DNA of 64,000 nt from an uncultured Saprospiraceae bacterium (GTDB lineage Bacteria > Bacteroidota > Bacteroidia > Chitinophagales > Saprospiraceae): assembly GCA_938015595.1 (NCBI GenBank), contig CALLPI010000001.1:1-64000 (forward strand). The letters are read 5' to 3'. Position 1 is the first letter of the stretch; the number at the start of each line of letters is the position of its first letter. Of this stretch, positions 53,533 to 64,000 are shown piece after piece. Made by a program: the position numbers and the translations under genes. The notes under the pieces were generated by a model that ran no database searches, had not been told where the DNA came from, and was given only the letters and a program-made list of their open reading frames with translations.

Positions 53533-53566
53533 CGCCGTGGGGCCGAATATCGTTTTGTTACTATAT

Positions 53567-53639
53567 ACGGGCATAGCTCAGTTGGTAGAGCGACGGTCTC
53601 CAAAACCGTAGGCCGAGGGTTCGAGTCCTTCTGCCCGTG
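53567..53639 (+). tRNA. tRNA-Trp (CCA)
   Basis: 73 nucleotides without encoded CCA tail. Acceptor ACGGGCA/TGCCCGT, anticodon loop CTCCAAA (CCA), T-loop TTCGAGT. It lies 17 bases before secE, as in many bacteria. Confidence 0.97.
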
Positions 53640-53656
53640 CAAATGAAAAGTCCAAA

Positions 53657-53851
53657 ATGGAAAAGATCAAACTTTATTTGCGGGAGAGTTATGAAGAATT
53701 GGTACACAAAGTGACGTGGCCTACCTGGAACAGTCTCATGGGCAATACCAGCGCTGTACTTATTGCTTCGGCTATCCTCACGTTGTTGATATTCCTTATG
53801 GATGGTGGCTCTAATGCGCTGACCAAATTGATCTACGGATTAAACAATTGA
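53657..53851 (+). CDS. secE: preprotein translocase subunit SecE
   Basis: 64 residues, the short single-helix form. Amphipathic N-terminal helix with ESYEELVHKVTWPTWN, the conserved K-V-x-W-P segment, then one membrane helix (about 33-52). It stabilises SecY. Followed by nusG after 24 bases. Confidence 0.95.
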   Translation: MEKIKLYLRESYEELVHKVTWPTWNSLMGNTSAVLIASAILTLLIFLMDGGSNALTKLIYGLNN

Positions 53852-53875
53852 CCTAAAGTATATTCCATTAGAGCA

Positions 53876-54424
53876 ATGTCGGAAGAAAAAAAGTGGTACT
53901 CCCTGCGCGTCATCAGTGGCAAAGAGCGCAAAATCAAAGAGCGCATCGAGTTGGAAATTCAGCGCGAGGGTTGGTCTGATTTTATTACACAAGTCATTGT
54001 ACCTACTGAAAAGGTCTACAAGATAAGGGGTGGTAAGAAAGTAGTCTCTGAACGCAACATTCTTCCTGGCTACCTGCTGCTAGAGGCAGAACCCAGCAAG
54101 CTCACGCCTGAAGTTGTACAGGCTATCGCCAATGTGCCGAATGTGATTCACTTTCTAGGTAAGAACACACCTATACCCATGAAAGATTCAGAAGCCAATC
54201 GGATGTTAGGCAAAGTGGACGAATCGCAAGGGGCTGCTGAGTCGCTTATCGAACCATTTATTGTTGGCGAAACTATTAAGATCATTGATGGACCGTTCAG
54301 CGAATTCATAGGTGATATTCAAGAGGTTAATGAAGAGAAGAAAAAGCTCAAGGTCATCGTCAAAATTTTTGGGCGAGGCACTGAAGTAGAACTCAATTTC
54401 ATGCAGGTCGAAAAACAAGTGTAG
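53876..54424 (+). CDS. nusG: transcription termination/antitermination factor NusG
   Basis: 182 residues: NGN domain ([20 protein letters not shown] through [11 protein letters not shown]) and a C-terminal KOW domain ([30 protein letters not shown]). It binds RNA polymerase and links it to Rho or the ribosome. Sits in the classic secE-nusG-rplK order. Confidence 0.96.
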   Translation: MSEEKKWYSLRVISGKERKIKERIELEIQREGWSDFITQVIVPTEKVYKIRGGKKVVSERNILPGYLLLEAEPSKLTPEVVQAIANVPNVIHFLGKNTPIPMKDSEANRMLGKVDESQGAAESLIEPFIVGETIKIIDGPFSEFIGDIQEVNEEKKKLKVIVKIFGRGTEVELNFMQVEKQV

Positions 54425-54531
54425 TTGACAATAGGGTTTGCATGTCGGTCATTCCTGTTCTGACGCCAAGATGCGCAGGAACGCTTCCCGGGAAAAAACT
54501 GGCACACAAACGCGCTCAAAACCATTCGAAC

Positions 54532-54978
54532 ATGGCAAAGGAAATCGAAACCTATATAAAACTTCAGGTTAAAGGCGGCCAAGCCAATCCAGCACCGCCC
54601 ATTGGCCCTGCTTTGGGCGCCAAGGGAGTAAATATCATGGAGTTCTGCAAGCGCTTCAATGCTGTAACGCAGGACAAAATGGGCAAGATCGTTCCCGTCG
54701 TCATCACGGTTTTCAAAGATAAGTCCTTCGAGTTTGTACTGAAGACTGCCCCTGCAGCAGTGCAGCTGATGGAGGCCGCTAATGTCGAGGGTGGCTCAAA
54801 AGAACCCAACCGCAACAAGGTTGGCTCAGTTACTTGGGACCAAATCAGAGCTATAGCTCAGAATAAAATGCCCGACTTAAACTGCTTCACGTTGGAGTCT
54901 GCCATGAGAATGGTAGCTGGTACAGCGCGCAGTATGGGGCTACGCGTGGAAGGTGTGTCGCCCTGGGGTGATGAATAG
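54532..54978 (+). CDS. rplK: 50S ribosomal protein L11
   Basis: 148 residues from ATG 54532 ([20 protein letters not shown]); the frame is open from 54442 but the added part is not L11. Recognised by [24 protein letters not shown] and the RNA-binding end ([19 protein letters not shown]). Part of the GTPase-associated centre. Confidence 0.97.
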   Translation: MAKEIETYIKLQVKGGQANPAPPIGPALGAKGVNIMEFCKRFNAVTQDKMGKIVPVVITVFKDKSFEFVLKTAPAAVQLMEAANVEGGSKEPNRNKVGSVTWDQIRAIAQNKMPDLNCFTLESAMRMVAGTARSMGLRVEGVSPWGDE

Positions 54979-55048
54979 AACTAATTTTTTCACTTGAAGG
55001 GAGTTTCGCCATAAGTGGTGAAACGCTTGTACCTCTAAATTCTGTACA

Positions 55049-55741
55049 ATGGCAAAAGTTCCAAAAAAGCGAAAAGCGGTAGAGGGTAAGGTTGACCGCA
55101 CTAAGCTCTACACCATTTCGGAGGCTATGTCTCTGGTCAAGGAAGTGAATACTGCCAAGTTTGATGCTTCCGTAGACATTCACGTGCGTCTGGGCGTAGA
55201 CCCTCGCAAGCCGGATCAAAGCATCCGTGGTTCGGTAGCCATGCCCCATGGCATAGGCAAGGTAAAGCGTGTAGCAGTATTTTGTACGCCTGATAAAGAA
55301 GAAGAGGCCAAAGCTGCCGGCGCCGACTATGTGGGGCTTGATGAACTCATCTCAAAGGTACAAGAGGGCTGGACAGATGTGGATGTCGTAATTGCTATGC
55401 CCCAAGTTATGGCTCAGGTAGGTCGTATTGGCCGTATACTCGGCCCGCGCGGTCTGATGCCCAACCCGAAAACGGGCACTGTTACCCAGGACGTAGCTGC
55501 TGCTGTGGCCGATGTGAAGGGGGGTAAAATTTCCTTCCGTGTGGACAAGCACGGCATTGTACACGCTTCCATTGGTCGTGTATCGTTTGCGCCTGAAAAG
55601 CTGACCGATAACGCTAATGAGTTGTTGAGCGCGCTGCAACGCCTCAAGCCGTCTTCGGCCAAGGGTACATACATAAAATCGGTGAGTGTAGCTAGCACGA
55701 TGAGCCCAGGAATCAAAGTGGACACTAAAACCATTCGTTAA
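55049..55741 (+). CDS. rplA: 50S ribosomal protein L1
   Basis: 230 residues. Seen: [46 protein letters not shown] and the C-terminal [19 protein letters not shown]1 forms the mobile stalk beside the E site and often represses its own operon. A 70-base gap separates it from rplK; rplJ follows after 21 bases, too short for the structured L10 leader known in other phyla. Confidence 0.97.
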   Translation: MAKVPKKRKAVEGKVDRTKLYTISEAMSLVKEVNTAKFDASVDIHVRLGVDPRKPDQSIRGSVAMPHGIGKVKRVAVFCTPDKEEEAKAAGADYVGLDELISKVQEGWTDVDVVIAMPQVMAQVGRIGRILGPRGLMPNPKTGTVTQDVAAAVADVKGGKISFRVDKHGIVHASIGRVSFAPEKLTDNANELLSALQRLKPSSAKGTYIKSVSVASTMSPGIKVDTKTIR

Positions 55742-55762
55742 GCCTTCAAATCAGAAAAAGAC

Positions 55763-56296
55763 ATGACGAAGAGCGAAAAAACGGCTGCCATCGAGGCACT
55801 CAGGAAAAAACTGGAAAGCGCTACCAGTTTCTACCTGACGGACTCCTCCACCATGACGGTAGCCCAGGTCAATAAATTGCGCAGATTGTGTTTTGACAAT
55901 GGCGTAGAGATGCATGTGGTAAAAAATACCCTGGCTCGCAAGGCTATGGATACATTTCCTACTGAGCGCAATTACGCTTCCATCTATGAGGTATTGCATG
56001 GTCCTACAACCATCATGTTCGCCGAATCGGCCAAGACGCCGGCTAAGCTGATAAAAGAGTTCCGCAAGGATTCCGAGCGCCCTATTCTCAAAGCTGCTTA
56101 CGTGGACGCTAGCGTGTTCATAGGCGACGACCAAATCGAGGCACTGCTCAAGCTCAAGTCCAGGGAGGAGCTGCTAGGTGAAGTCATCATGCTCTTGCAA
56201 AGCCCGGCGCGCAATGTCATTAGTGCGCTCCAGTCGGGTGGGCAAACCATTGCTGGCTTGGTCAAAGCACTCGAAGAACGTGCTGCGGCGCAATAA
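55763..56296 (+). CDS. rplJ: 50S ribosomal protein L10
   Basis: 177 residues. Recognised by the N-terminal EALRKKLESATSFYLTD, VVKNTLARKAM and the C-terminal helix that binds L7/L12 dimers (QTIAGLVKALEERAAAQ). It anchors the L12 stalk. Followed by a 115-base spacer with a hairpin before rplL. Confidence 0.96.
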   Translation: MTKSEKTAAIEALRKKLESATSFYLTDSSTMTVAQVNKLRRLCFDNGVEMHVVKNTLARKAMDTFPTERNYASIYEVLHGPTTIMFAESAKTPAKLIKEFRKDSERPILKAAYVDASVFIGDDQIEALLKLKSREELLGEVIMLLQSPARNVISALQSGGQTIAGLVKALEERAAAQ

Positions 56297-56310
56297 AAAT
56301 GCATTCATTT

Positions 56311-56336
56311 GGCTGCTCGCCATTTGCTGAGCGGCC
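56311..56336 (+). other. hairpin between rplJ and rplL
   Basis: GGCTGCTC pairs with GAGCGGCC (one G-T) around a 10-base loop. No T tract follows. It may tune the relative amounts of L10 and L7/L12, which is inference. Confidence 0.4.
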
Positions 56337-56411
56337 CACAGGTAAGGCTTCCAAGTTCAAACGCACGGTAAAAGTAATTTTATCGTTTCACTTTCTCAAA
56401 ATTCAAGAAAA

Positions 56412-56801
56412 ATGGCAGATCTCAAAGCCCTCGCGGAAACGTTGGTCAATCTGACGGTGAAGCAAGTAAGCGAACTCGCGGAAATTCTCAAATCGGACTA
56501 TGGCATCGAGCCTGCTGCAGCCGCTGTGGCCGTAGCTGCTCCGGCTGTTGGCGGCGCTGCTGAAGGCGGTGCGGCTCCGGTTGAGGAAAAAACGGAATTT
56601 GATCTGGTACTCAACTCTGCCGGTGCTCAAAAGCTCCAGGTGATCAAGCTGGTGAAGGATAAACTGGGCCTTGGCCTCGGCGACGCTAAAGCACTGGTGG
56701 ACAGCGCTCCTGCTACTCTCAAGGCCGGTATGCCTAAGGCTGATGCTGAGGCGCTCAAGGCTGCGCTGGTAGAAATTGGCGCAGAAGTAGAGCTGAAGTA
56801 A
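56412..56801 (+). CDS. rplL: 50S ribosomal protein L7/L12
   Basis: 129 residues: N-terminal dimerisation helices ([20 protein letters not shown]), an Ala/Gly-rich hinge (about 35-60) and the C-terminal factor-binding domain ([35 protein letters not shown]-type helices). Stalk protein present in four or more copies per ribosome. Confidence 0.97.
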   Translation: MADLKALAETLVNLTVKQVSELAEILKSDYGIEPAAAAVAVAAPAVGGAAEGGAAPVEEKTEFDLVLNSAGAQKLQVIKLVKDKLGLGLGDAKALVDSAPATLKAGMPKADAEALKAALVEIGAEVELK

Positions 56802-56859
56802 CCACGACATAGCCGGCTTTGCAGGCAATGCATAGGCTTGCCCGAAATCCGGCTTCACA

Positions 56860-56892
56860 AGGCTTAGCGAGTTGTACAGACTCGCTAAGCCT
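56860..56892 (+). other. perfect hairpin between rplL and rpoB
   Basis: A 13-bp stem without mismatches (56860-56872 with 56880-56892) and a 7-base loop, with no T tract. An attenuator and an RNase III cut occupy the same place in E. coli; a similar role here is inferred. Confidence 0.6.
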
Positions 56893-56987
56893 ATCGTCGT
56901 CTATCGGCATATACACGCTGGGTTTAACACAGGTTGAACTTTTTGCCTCTCGCAGGCATTCTTATACATCCGGGCATTAAACTTTTC

Positions 56988-59900
56988 ATGCAAATGGCAT
57001 CAAACGGCAAGGTTCTTACCGCCGAGGCAAAGCGTATCAGCTTCGGCAAAATCAAATTCCCCTCTCCTAACCCTGATTTGCTCGAAATACAACTCAAGTC
57101 GTTCCAGGAGTTCTTCCAATTAGAAACCACCCCTGAAAACCGGGGTAATGAAGGTCTATACAAGGTATTTCAGGAGAACTTCCCCATCACAGATGCCCGC
57201 AACATCTTTGTGCTGGAGTTTTTGGACTACTTCATTGATCCCCCTCGCTACTCTATAGAGGAGTGTATGCAGCGCGGCCTCACGTACAGCGTACCGCTCA
57301 AGGCTAAGCTCCGGCTCTCTTGTAACGATGAGGAACACATTGATTTTCAGACAATCGTGCAGGATGTATTCCTCGGCAATATTCCCTACATGACGCCCAA
57401 AGGCACTTTCGTAATCAACGGTGCAGAGCGCGTCATTGTATCGCAGTTGCATCGCTCGCCAGGGGTGTTCTTTGGCCAAACCTTCCACCCCAATGGCACG
57501 GCCATTTACTCGGCTCGCGTCATCCCCTTCAAAGGCGCCTGGATGGAATTTGCCACCGACATCAACACGGTGATGTACGCCTACATTGATCGCAAGAAGA
57601 AGTTCCCAGTCACTACCTTGCTGCGCGCCATTGGCTATGATACGGACAAAGCCATACTAGACATCTTTGGTCTGGCCGACGAAGTGCCGGTCACTCGCGA
57701 AAATCTCGAAAATGCCATTGGCCGCAAGCTGGCTGCCCGCGTACTGCGCAGTTGGACAGAGGACTTCGTGGATGAAGATACGGGTGAAGTAGTGACCATT
57801 GAGCGCAACGAGATCATCCTGGAGCGCGATGTAGTATTGGATGAAGAAAACATTGAGCGCATCCTGGAAGCCGAGAGCGATGTGGTCATCCTGCAAAAGG
57901 AAGACATAGACCAAGATTACTCCATTATATATAATACGTTGCAAAAAGACCCGACCAGCTCCGAAATCGAGGCGGTCACGTACATCTATCGTCAGTTGCG
58001 TGGCACTGACCCTCCTGACGAGGAGACGGCTCGCGGCATCATTGAAAAGCTCTTCTTCTCTGACAAGCGCTACAATCTGGGCGAAGTGGGGCGTTACAAG
58101 ATCAACCGCAAGCTCAACCTGGACATCAGCGTGGATACCTTGGTGCTCACCCGCGAGGACATCATCTCCATCGTGACTTACCTAGTGAGTTTAATGAACC
58201 AGCGGGCAGAGATTGATGATATTGACCACCTTAGTAATCGCCGAGTACGCAGTGTGGGAGAGCAACTTTACGCACAGTTTGGGGTAGGATTGGCACGTAT
58301 GGCGCGCACTATACGCGAGCGCATGAACGTGCGCGATAACGAAGTATTCACGCCTATAGAACTGATTAACGCCCGCACGCTGTCGTCGGTGATCAATTCA
58401 TTTTTTGGTACCAGTCAGTTGTCGCAGTTTTTGGATCAAACCAACCCGCTGTCAGAGATTACGCACAAACGGCGTATCTCTGCTTTGGGGCCTGGTGGTT
58501 TGAGCCGCGAGCGGGCAGGCTTTGAGGTGCGCGACGTACATTACTCGCACTACGGCCGCCTATGTACCATTGAGACGCCGGAAGGCCCGAATATTGGTTT
58601 GATCTCGACCTTGTGCGTGCATGCCAAGATCAACAAGATGGGCTTCCTGGAAACTCCCTATCGCTCGGTGACAAATGGCATAGTAGATGGCAGCAGGGTG
58701 AGCTATCTCTCTGCTGAAGCAGAAGACTACCTCAAGATTGCTCAGGCCAATGCACCACTGGACGATGAAGGGCGTTTCATTAAGGATAGGGTCAAGAGCC
58801 GCGAGCACGGCGACTTCCCAGTACTTACGCCTGATGAAGTAGAATATATGGATGTGGCGCCCAACCAGATTGTGGGCGTATCGGCATCTTTGATTCCGTT
58901 TTTGGAAAATGACGACGCCAACCGCGCCCTCATGGGGTCTAACATGCAACGCCAGGCTGTACCGCTCATTCGCCCTCACGCGCCTATTGTAGGTACTGGC
59001 CTGGAGGCTAAAGTGGCACTTGACTCCCGCATGTTGCTCAATGCTGAGGGCGAAGGCGTGGTGGAGTATGTGGATGCCAACGAGATCATTATCTCTTACG
59101 ATCGCAACGAAGACGAGCAGTTGGTATCCTTTGAAGATAATCGCAAGACCTACAAGCTCACCAAGTTTATGAGTACTAACCAGGGTACTTGTATCAACCT
59201 CAAGCCAATTGTGAAGCGCGGTGACCGCGTGTATCCTGGTATGGTGTTGTGCGAGGGCTATGCCACCGAAAATGGTGAACTGGCCCTGGGGCAAAACCTC
59301 AAAGTAGCCTTTATGCCCTGGAAGGGCTACAACTTTGAGGATGCCATAGTGCTTTCCGAACGTGTACTGCACGAAGACATCTTCACGTCCATACATATTG
59401 AGCATTACGAACTGGATGTGCGCGATACCAAGCTGGGCGAGGAAGAATTGACCAACGACATCCCGAACGTGAGTGAGGATGCCACCAAAGACCTCGACGA
59501 AAACGGCATTGTACGCATTGGTGCGTGGGTGCGCGAGGGCGATATCCTCATCGGCAAAATTACGCCCAAAGGAGAGTCAGACCCTACTCCAGAAGAGAAG
59601 TTGTTGCGTGCTATCTTCGGCGATAAGGCTGGCGACGTAAAAGACGCATCGCTCAAAACGCCGCCCTCTATCAGCGGGGTGGTCATTGACAAGCAACTCT
59701 TTGCCCGTGCTAAAAAGGATAACAAGCAGAAGGCGCAGGAAAAAGACCTGCTTGACAAACTCGAAGAGCAGCACAAGATAGCTCTCAACGAGTTGAAGAC
59801 TATACTCATAGACAAGCTGCAAGTGCTGGTCAAGGGCAAAACCAGCCAGGGGCTGCGCACCATTTACAACGAGCAATTGGTGCCTAAAGGCGTTAAGTTT

Positions 59901-60812
59901 ACCCTGGAGTTGTTGCGCGAACTGGAATATGGCGCCATTGACTACATGAACTGGACGGAGGATGCCCGCACCAACGAACTCATTGCGCGCTTGCTGCACA
60001 ATTACAGCATCAAGGTAAATGAGGAAGTGGGGCGCTACAAGCGAGAGAAGTTCAATATTAGTATTGGCGACGAGTTGCCTGCCGGCGTACTAAAACTGGC
60101 CAAAGTATATCTAGCCAAGAAGCGCAAATTGCAAGTAGGCGACAAACTCGCCGGCCGCCACGGCAACAAGGGCATTGTATCCCGTATTGTACGCATAGAG
60201 GACATGCCTTTCCTCGAAGACGGTACACCAGTGGACATTGTGCTCAACCCTCTGGGTGTGCCCTCACGTATGAACCTGGGGCAGATATTCGAAACTGTAC
60301 TGGGCTGGGCTGGGCTGAAGCTCGGCGTTAAGTTTGCTACGCCCATCTTTGACGGTGCTACCCGTGACGAGATTGAAGAGTACATTCAGAAAGCTGGACT
60401 GCCGAGCCTGGGGCAAACTTATCTCTATGACGGCGAAACTGGCGACCGCTTTCACCAGCAGGCTACGGTGGGCGTGATTTACATGCTCAAGCTTTCGCAT
60501 ATGGTGGACGATAAACTGCACGCCCGCTCCATTGGTCCGTACTCGCTCATTACCCAGCAGCCGCTGGGTGGCAAGGCGCAGTTTGGTGGCCAGCGCTTCG
60601 GCGAAATGGAAGTATGGGCACTGGAGGCCTTTGGCGCTTCCCACATCCTGCAGGAGTTGCTCACCATCAAGTCAGACGATATTGTGGGTCGCGCCAAGGC
60701 CTACGAAGCAATCGTGAAAGGCGACAACCTGCCCGAGCCTAATGTACCGGAGTCGTTCAACGTATTGGTGCACGAATTGCGTGGCCTGGCGTTGGATGTA
60801 AAGTTTGATTGA
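56988..60812 (+). CDS. rpoB: DNA-directed RNA polymerase beta subunit
   Basis: 1274 residues from ATG 56988 (ATG 56994 is equally possible; a TTG at 56934 adds unlikely residues). Complete beta subunit. The rifampicin pocket reads [21 protein letters not shown] then [14 protein letters not shown], so the usual resistance positions carry the sensitive residues. The catalytic-region landmarks [22 protein letters not shown] and [11 protein letters not shown] are present, with a lineage-specific charged coiled stretch ([20 protein letters not shown]). rpoC follows 37 bases later. Confidence 0.98.
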   Translation: MQMASNGKVLTAEAKRISFGKIKFPSPNPDLLEIQLKSFQEFFQLETTPENRGNEGLYKVFQENFPITDARNIFVLEFLDYFIDPPRYSIEECMQRGLTYSVPLKAKLRLSCNDEEHIDFQTIVQDVFLGNIPYMTPKGTFVINGAERVIVSQLHRSPGVFFGQTFHPNGTAIYSARVIPFKGAWMEFATDINTVMYAYIDRKKKFPVTTLLRAIGYDTDKAILDIFGLADEVPVTRENLENAIGRKLAARVLRSWTEDFVDEDTGEVVTIERNEIILERDVVLDEENIERILEAESDVVILQKEDIDQDYSIIYNTLQKDPTSSEIEAVTYIYRQLRGTDPPDEETARGIIEKLFFSDKRYNLGEVGRYKINRKLNLDISVDTLVLTREDIISIVTYLVSLMNQRAEIDDIDHLSNRRVRSVGEQLYAQFGVGLARMARTIRERMNVRDNEVFTPIELINARTLSSVINSFFGTSQLSQFLDQTNPLSEITHKRRISALGPGGLSRERAGFEVRDVHYSHYGRLCTIETPEGPNIGLISTLCVHAKINKMGFLETPYRSVTNGIVDGSRVSYLSAEAEDYLKIAQANAPLDDEGRFIKDRVKSREHGDFPVLTPDEVEYMDVAPNQIVGVSASLIPFLENDDANRALMGSNMQRQAVPLIRPHAPIVGTGLEAKVALDSRMLLNAEGEGVVEYVDANEIIISYDRNEDEQLVSFEDNRKTYKLTKFMSTNQGTCINLKPIVKRGDRVYPGMVLCEGYATENGELALGQNLKVAFMPWKGYNFEDAIVLSERVLHEDIFTSIHIEHYELDVRDTKLGEEELTNDIPNVSEDATKDLDENGIVRIGAWVREGDILIGKITPKGESDPTPEEKLLRAIFGDKAGDVKDASLKTPPSISGVVIDKQLFARAKKDNKQKAQEKDLLDKLEEQHKIALNELKTILIDKLQVLVKGKTSQGLRTIYNEQLVPKGVKFTLELLRELEYGAIDYMNWTEDARTNELIARLLHNYSIKVNEEVGRYKREKFNISIGDELPAGVLKLAKVYLAKKRKLQVGDKLAGRHGNKGIVSRIVRIEDMPFLEDGTPVDIVLNPLGVPSRMNLGQIFETVLGWAGLKLGVKFATPIFDGATRDEIEEYIQKAGLPSLGQTYLYDGETGDRFHQQATVGVIYMLKLSHMVDDKLHARSIGPYSLITQQPLGGKAQFGGQRFGEMEVWALEAFGASHILQELLTIKSDDIVGRAKAYEAIVKGDNLPEPNVPESFNVLVHELRGLALDVKFD

Positions 60813-60849
60813 GCATTTTTGAGCACAACTTTTTTAATTCGCTTTCGAT

Positions 60850-64000
<3,151 letters not shown>

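Noticed and set aside
55742-55762. Structured L10 autoregulatory leader before rplJ
   Set aside because: Only 21 bases separate rplA and rplJ, too short for that element.

Overview
The window reads as chromosomal DNA of a Bacteroidota bacterium. Four things point there: a gldK-gldL-gldM-gldN set (type IX secretion and gliding motor), several promoters of the TTG-N17-21-TAnnTTTG form used by that phylum, few Shine-Dalgarno sequences, and a typical tuf/secE/nusG/rplKAJL/rpoBC region. It encodes a clade II (Sec/lipoprotein-type) nitrous-oxide reductase and a proton-pumping rhodopsin, so it is probably a facultatively denitrifying, light-using heterotroph. I cannot place it below phylum from sequence alone.

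Layout. 1-4.2 kb: leuCDBA for leucine synthesis, with leuC cut by the left edge. 4.2-5.2 kb (minus): a GAF plus histidine-kinase-like gene broken by one base in a T6/A6 run. 5.3-16 kb: a nitrous-oxide respiration island (lipoprotein cytochrome c, fasciclin lipoprotein, nosZ, a four-helix membrane protein, nosL, nosD, nosF, nosY, an iron-centre repair protein, a small cysteine-motif membrane protein and a TonB receptor resembling the OprC/NosA copper receptors). 16-21 kb (minus): korB, korA and a GltD-like flavoprotein, then tRNA-His. 21-27 kb: ruvC, a flippase-like membrane protein, a DUF3108 protein, a large secreted protein of unknown function, and the rhodopsin. 27-38 kb: ppdK, a TPR/CHAT protein, a thioredoxin-fold lipid- or periplasm-directed protein, an SDR, etfB-etfA and a biosynthetic arginine decarboxylase. 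38.6-44.2 kb: gldK, gldLMN and a beta-barrel protein. 44-51 kb: waaA, a heptose-phosphate kinase, NlpC/P60, rplS, a TPR membrane protein, SCO1, a lipoprotein, a Xer recombinase and HPF. 51.5-64 kb: tRNA-Thr/Tyr/Gly/Thr-tuf-tRNA-Trp-secE-nusG-rplK-rplA-rplJ-rplL-rpoB-rpoC (rpoC runs off the right edge).

How it fits together. The nos island looks self-contained: reductase, copper delivery (NosL, NosDFY, putative NosB), a likely outer-membrane copper importer, a membrane-anchored cytochrome as electron donor, and a nitrosative-damage repair protein. Two GTGAC-N4-(G/A)TCAC palindromes upstream of its first gene and of the copper-receptor pair suggest a Crp/Fnr-type regulator. Arginine-codon choice and base composition change near 8.4 kb, between nosZ and the next gene, suggesting that the leu-nosZ part has a different history from the rest.

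The most notable observations are the rhodopsin with a glycine at the carotenoid-antenna window position, the candidate nos regulon, the composition break inside the nos island, a CHAT protein lacking its catalytic histidine, a thioredoxin-fold protein lacking its cysteine pair, and a terminator plus promoter that split gldK from gldLMN. I saw no CRISPR array, insertion sequence, prophage or rRNA gene.
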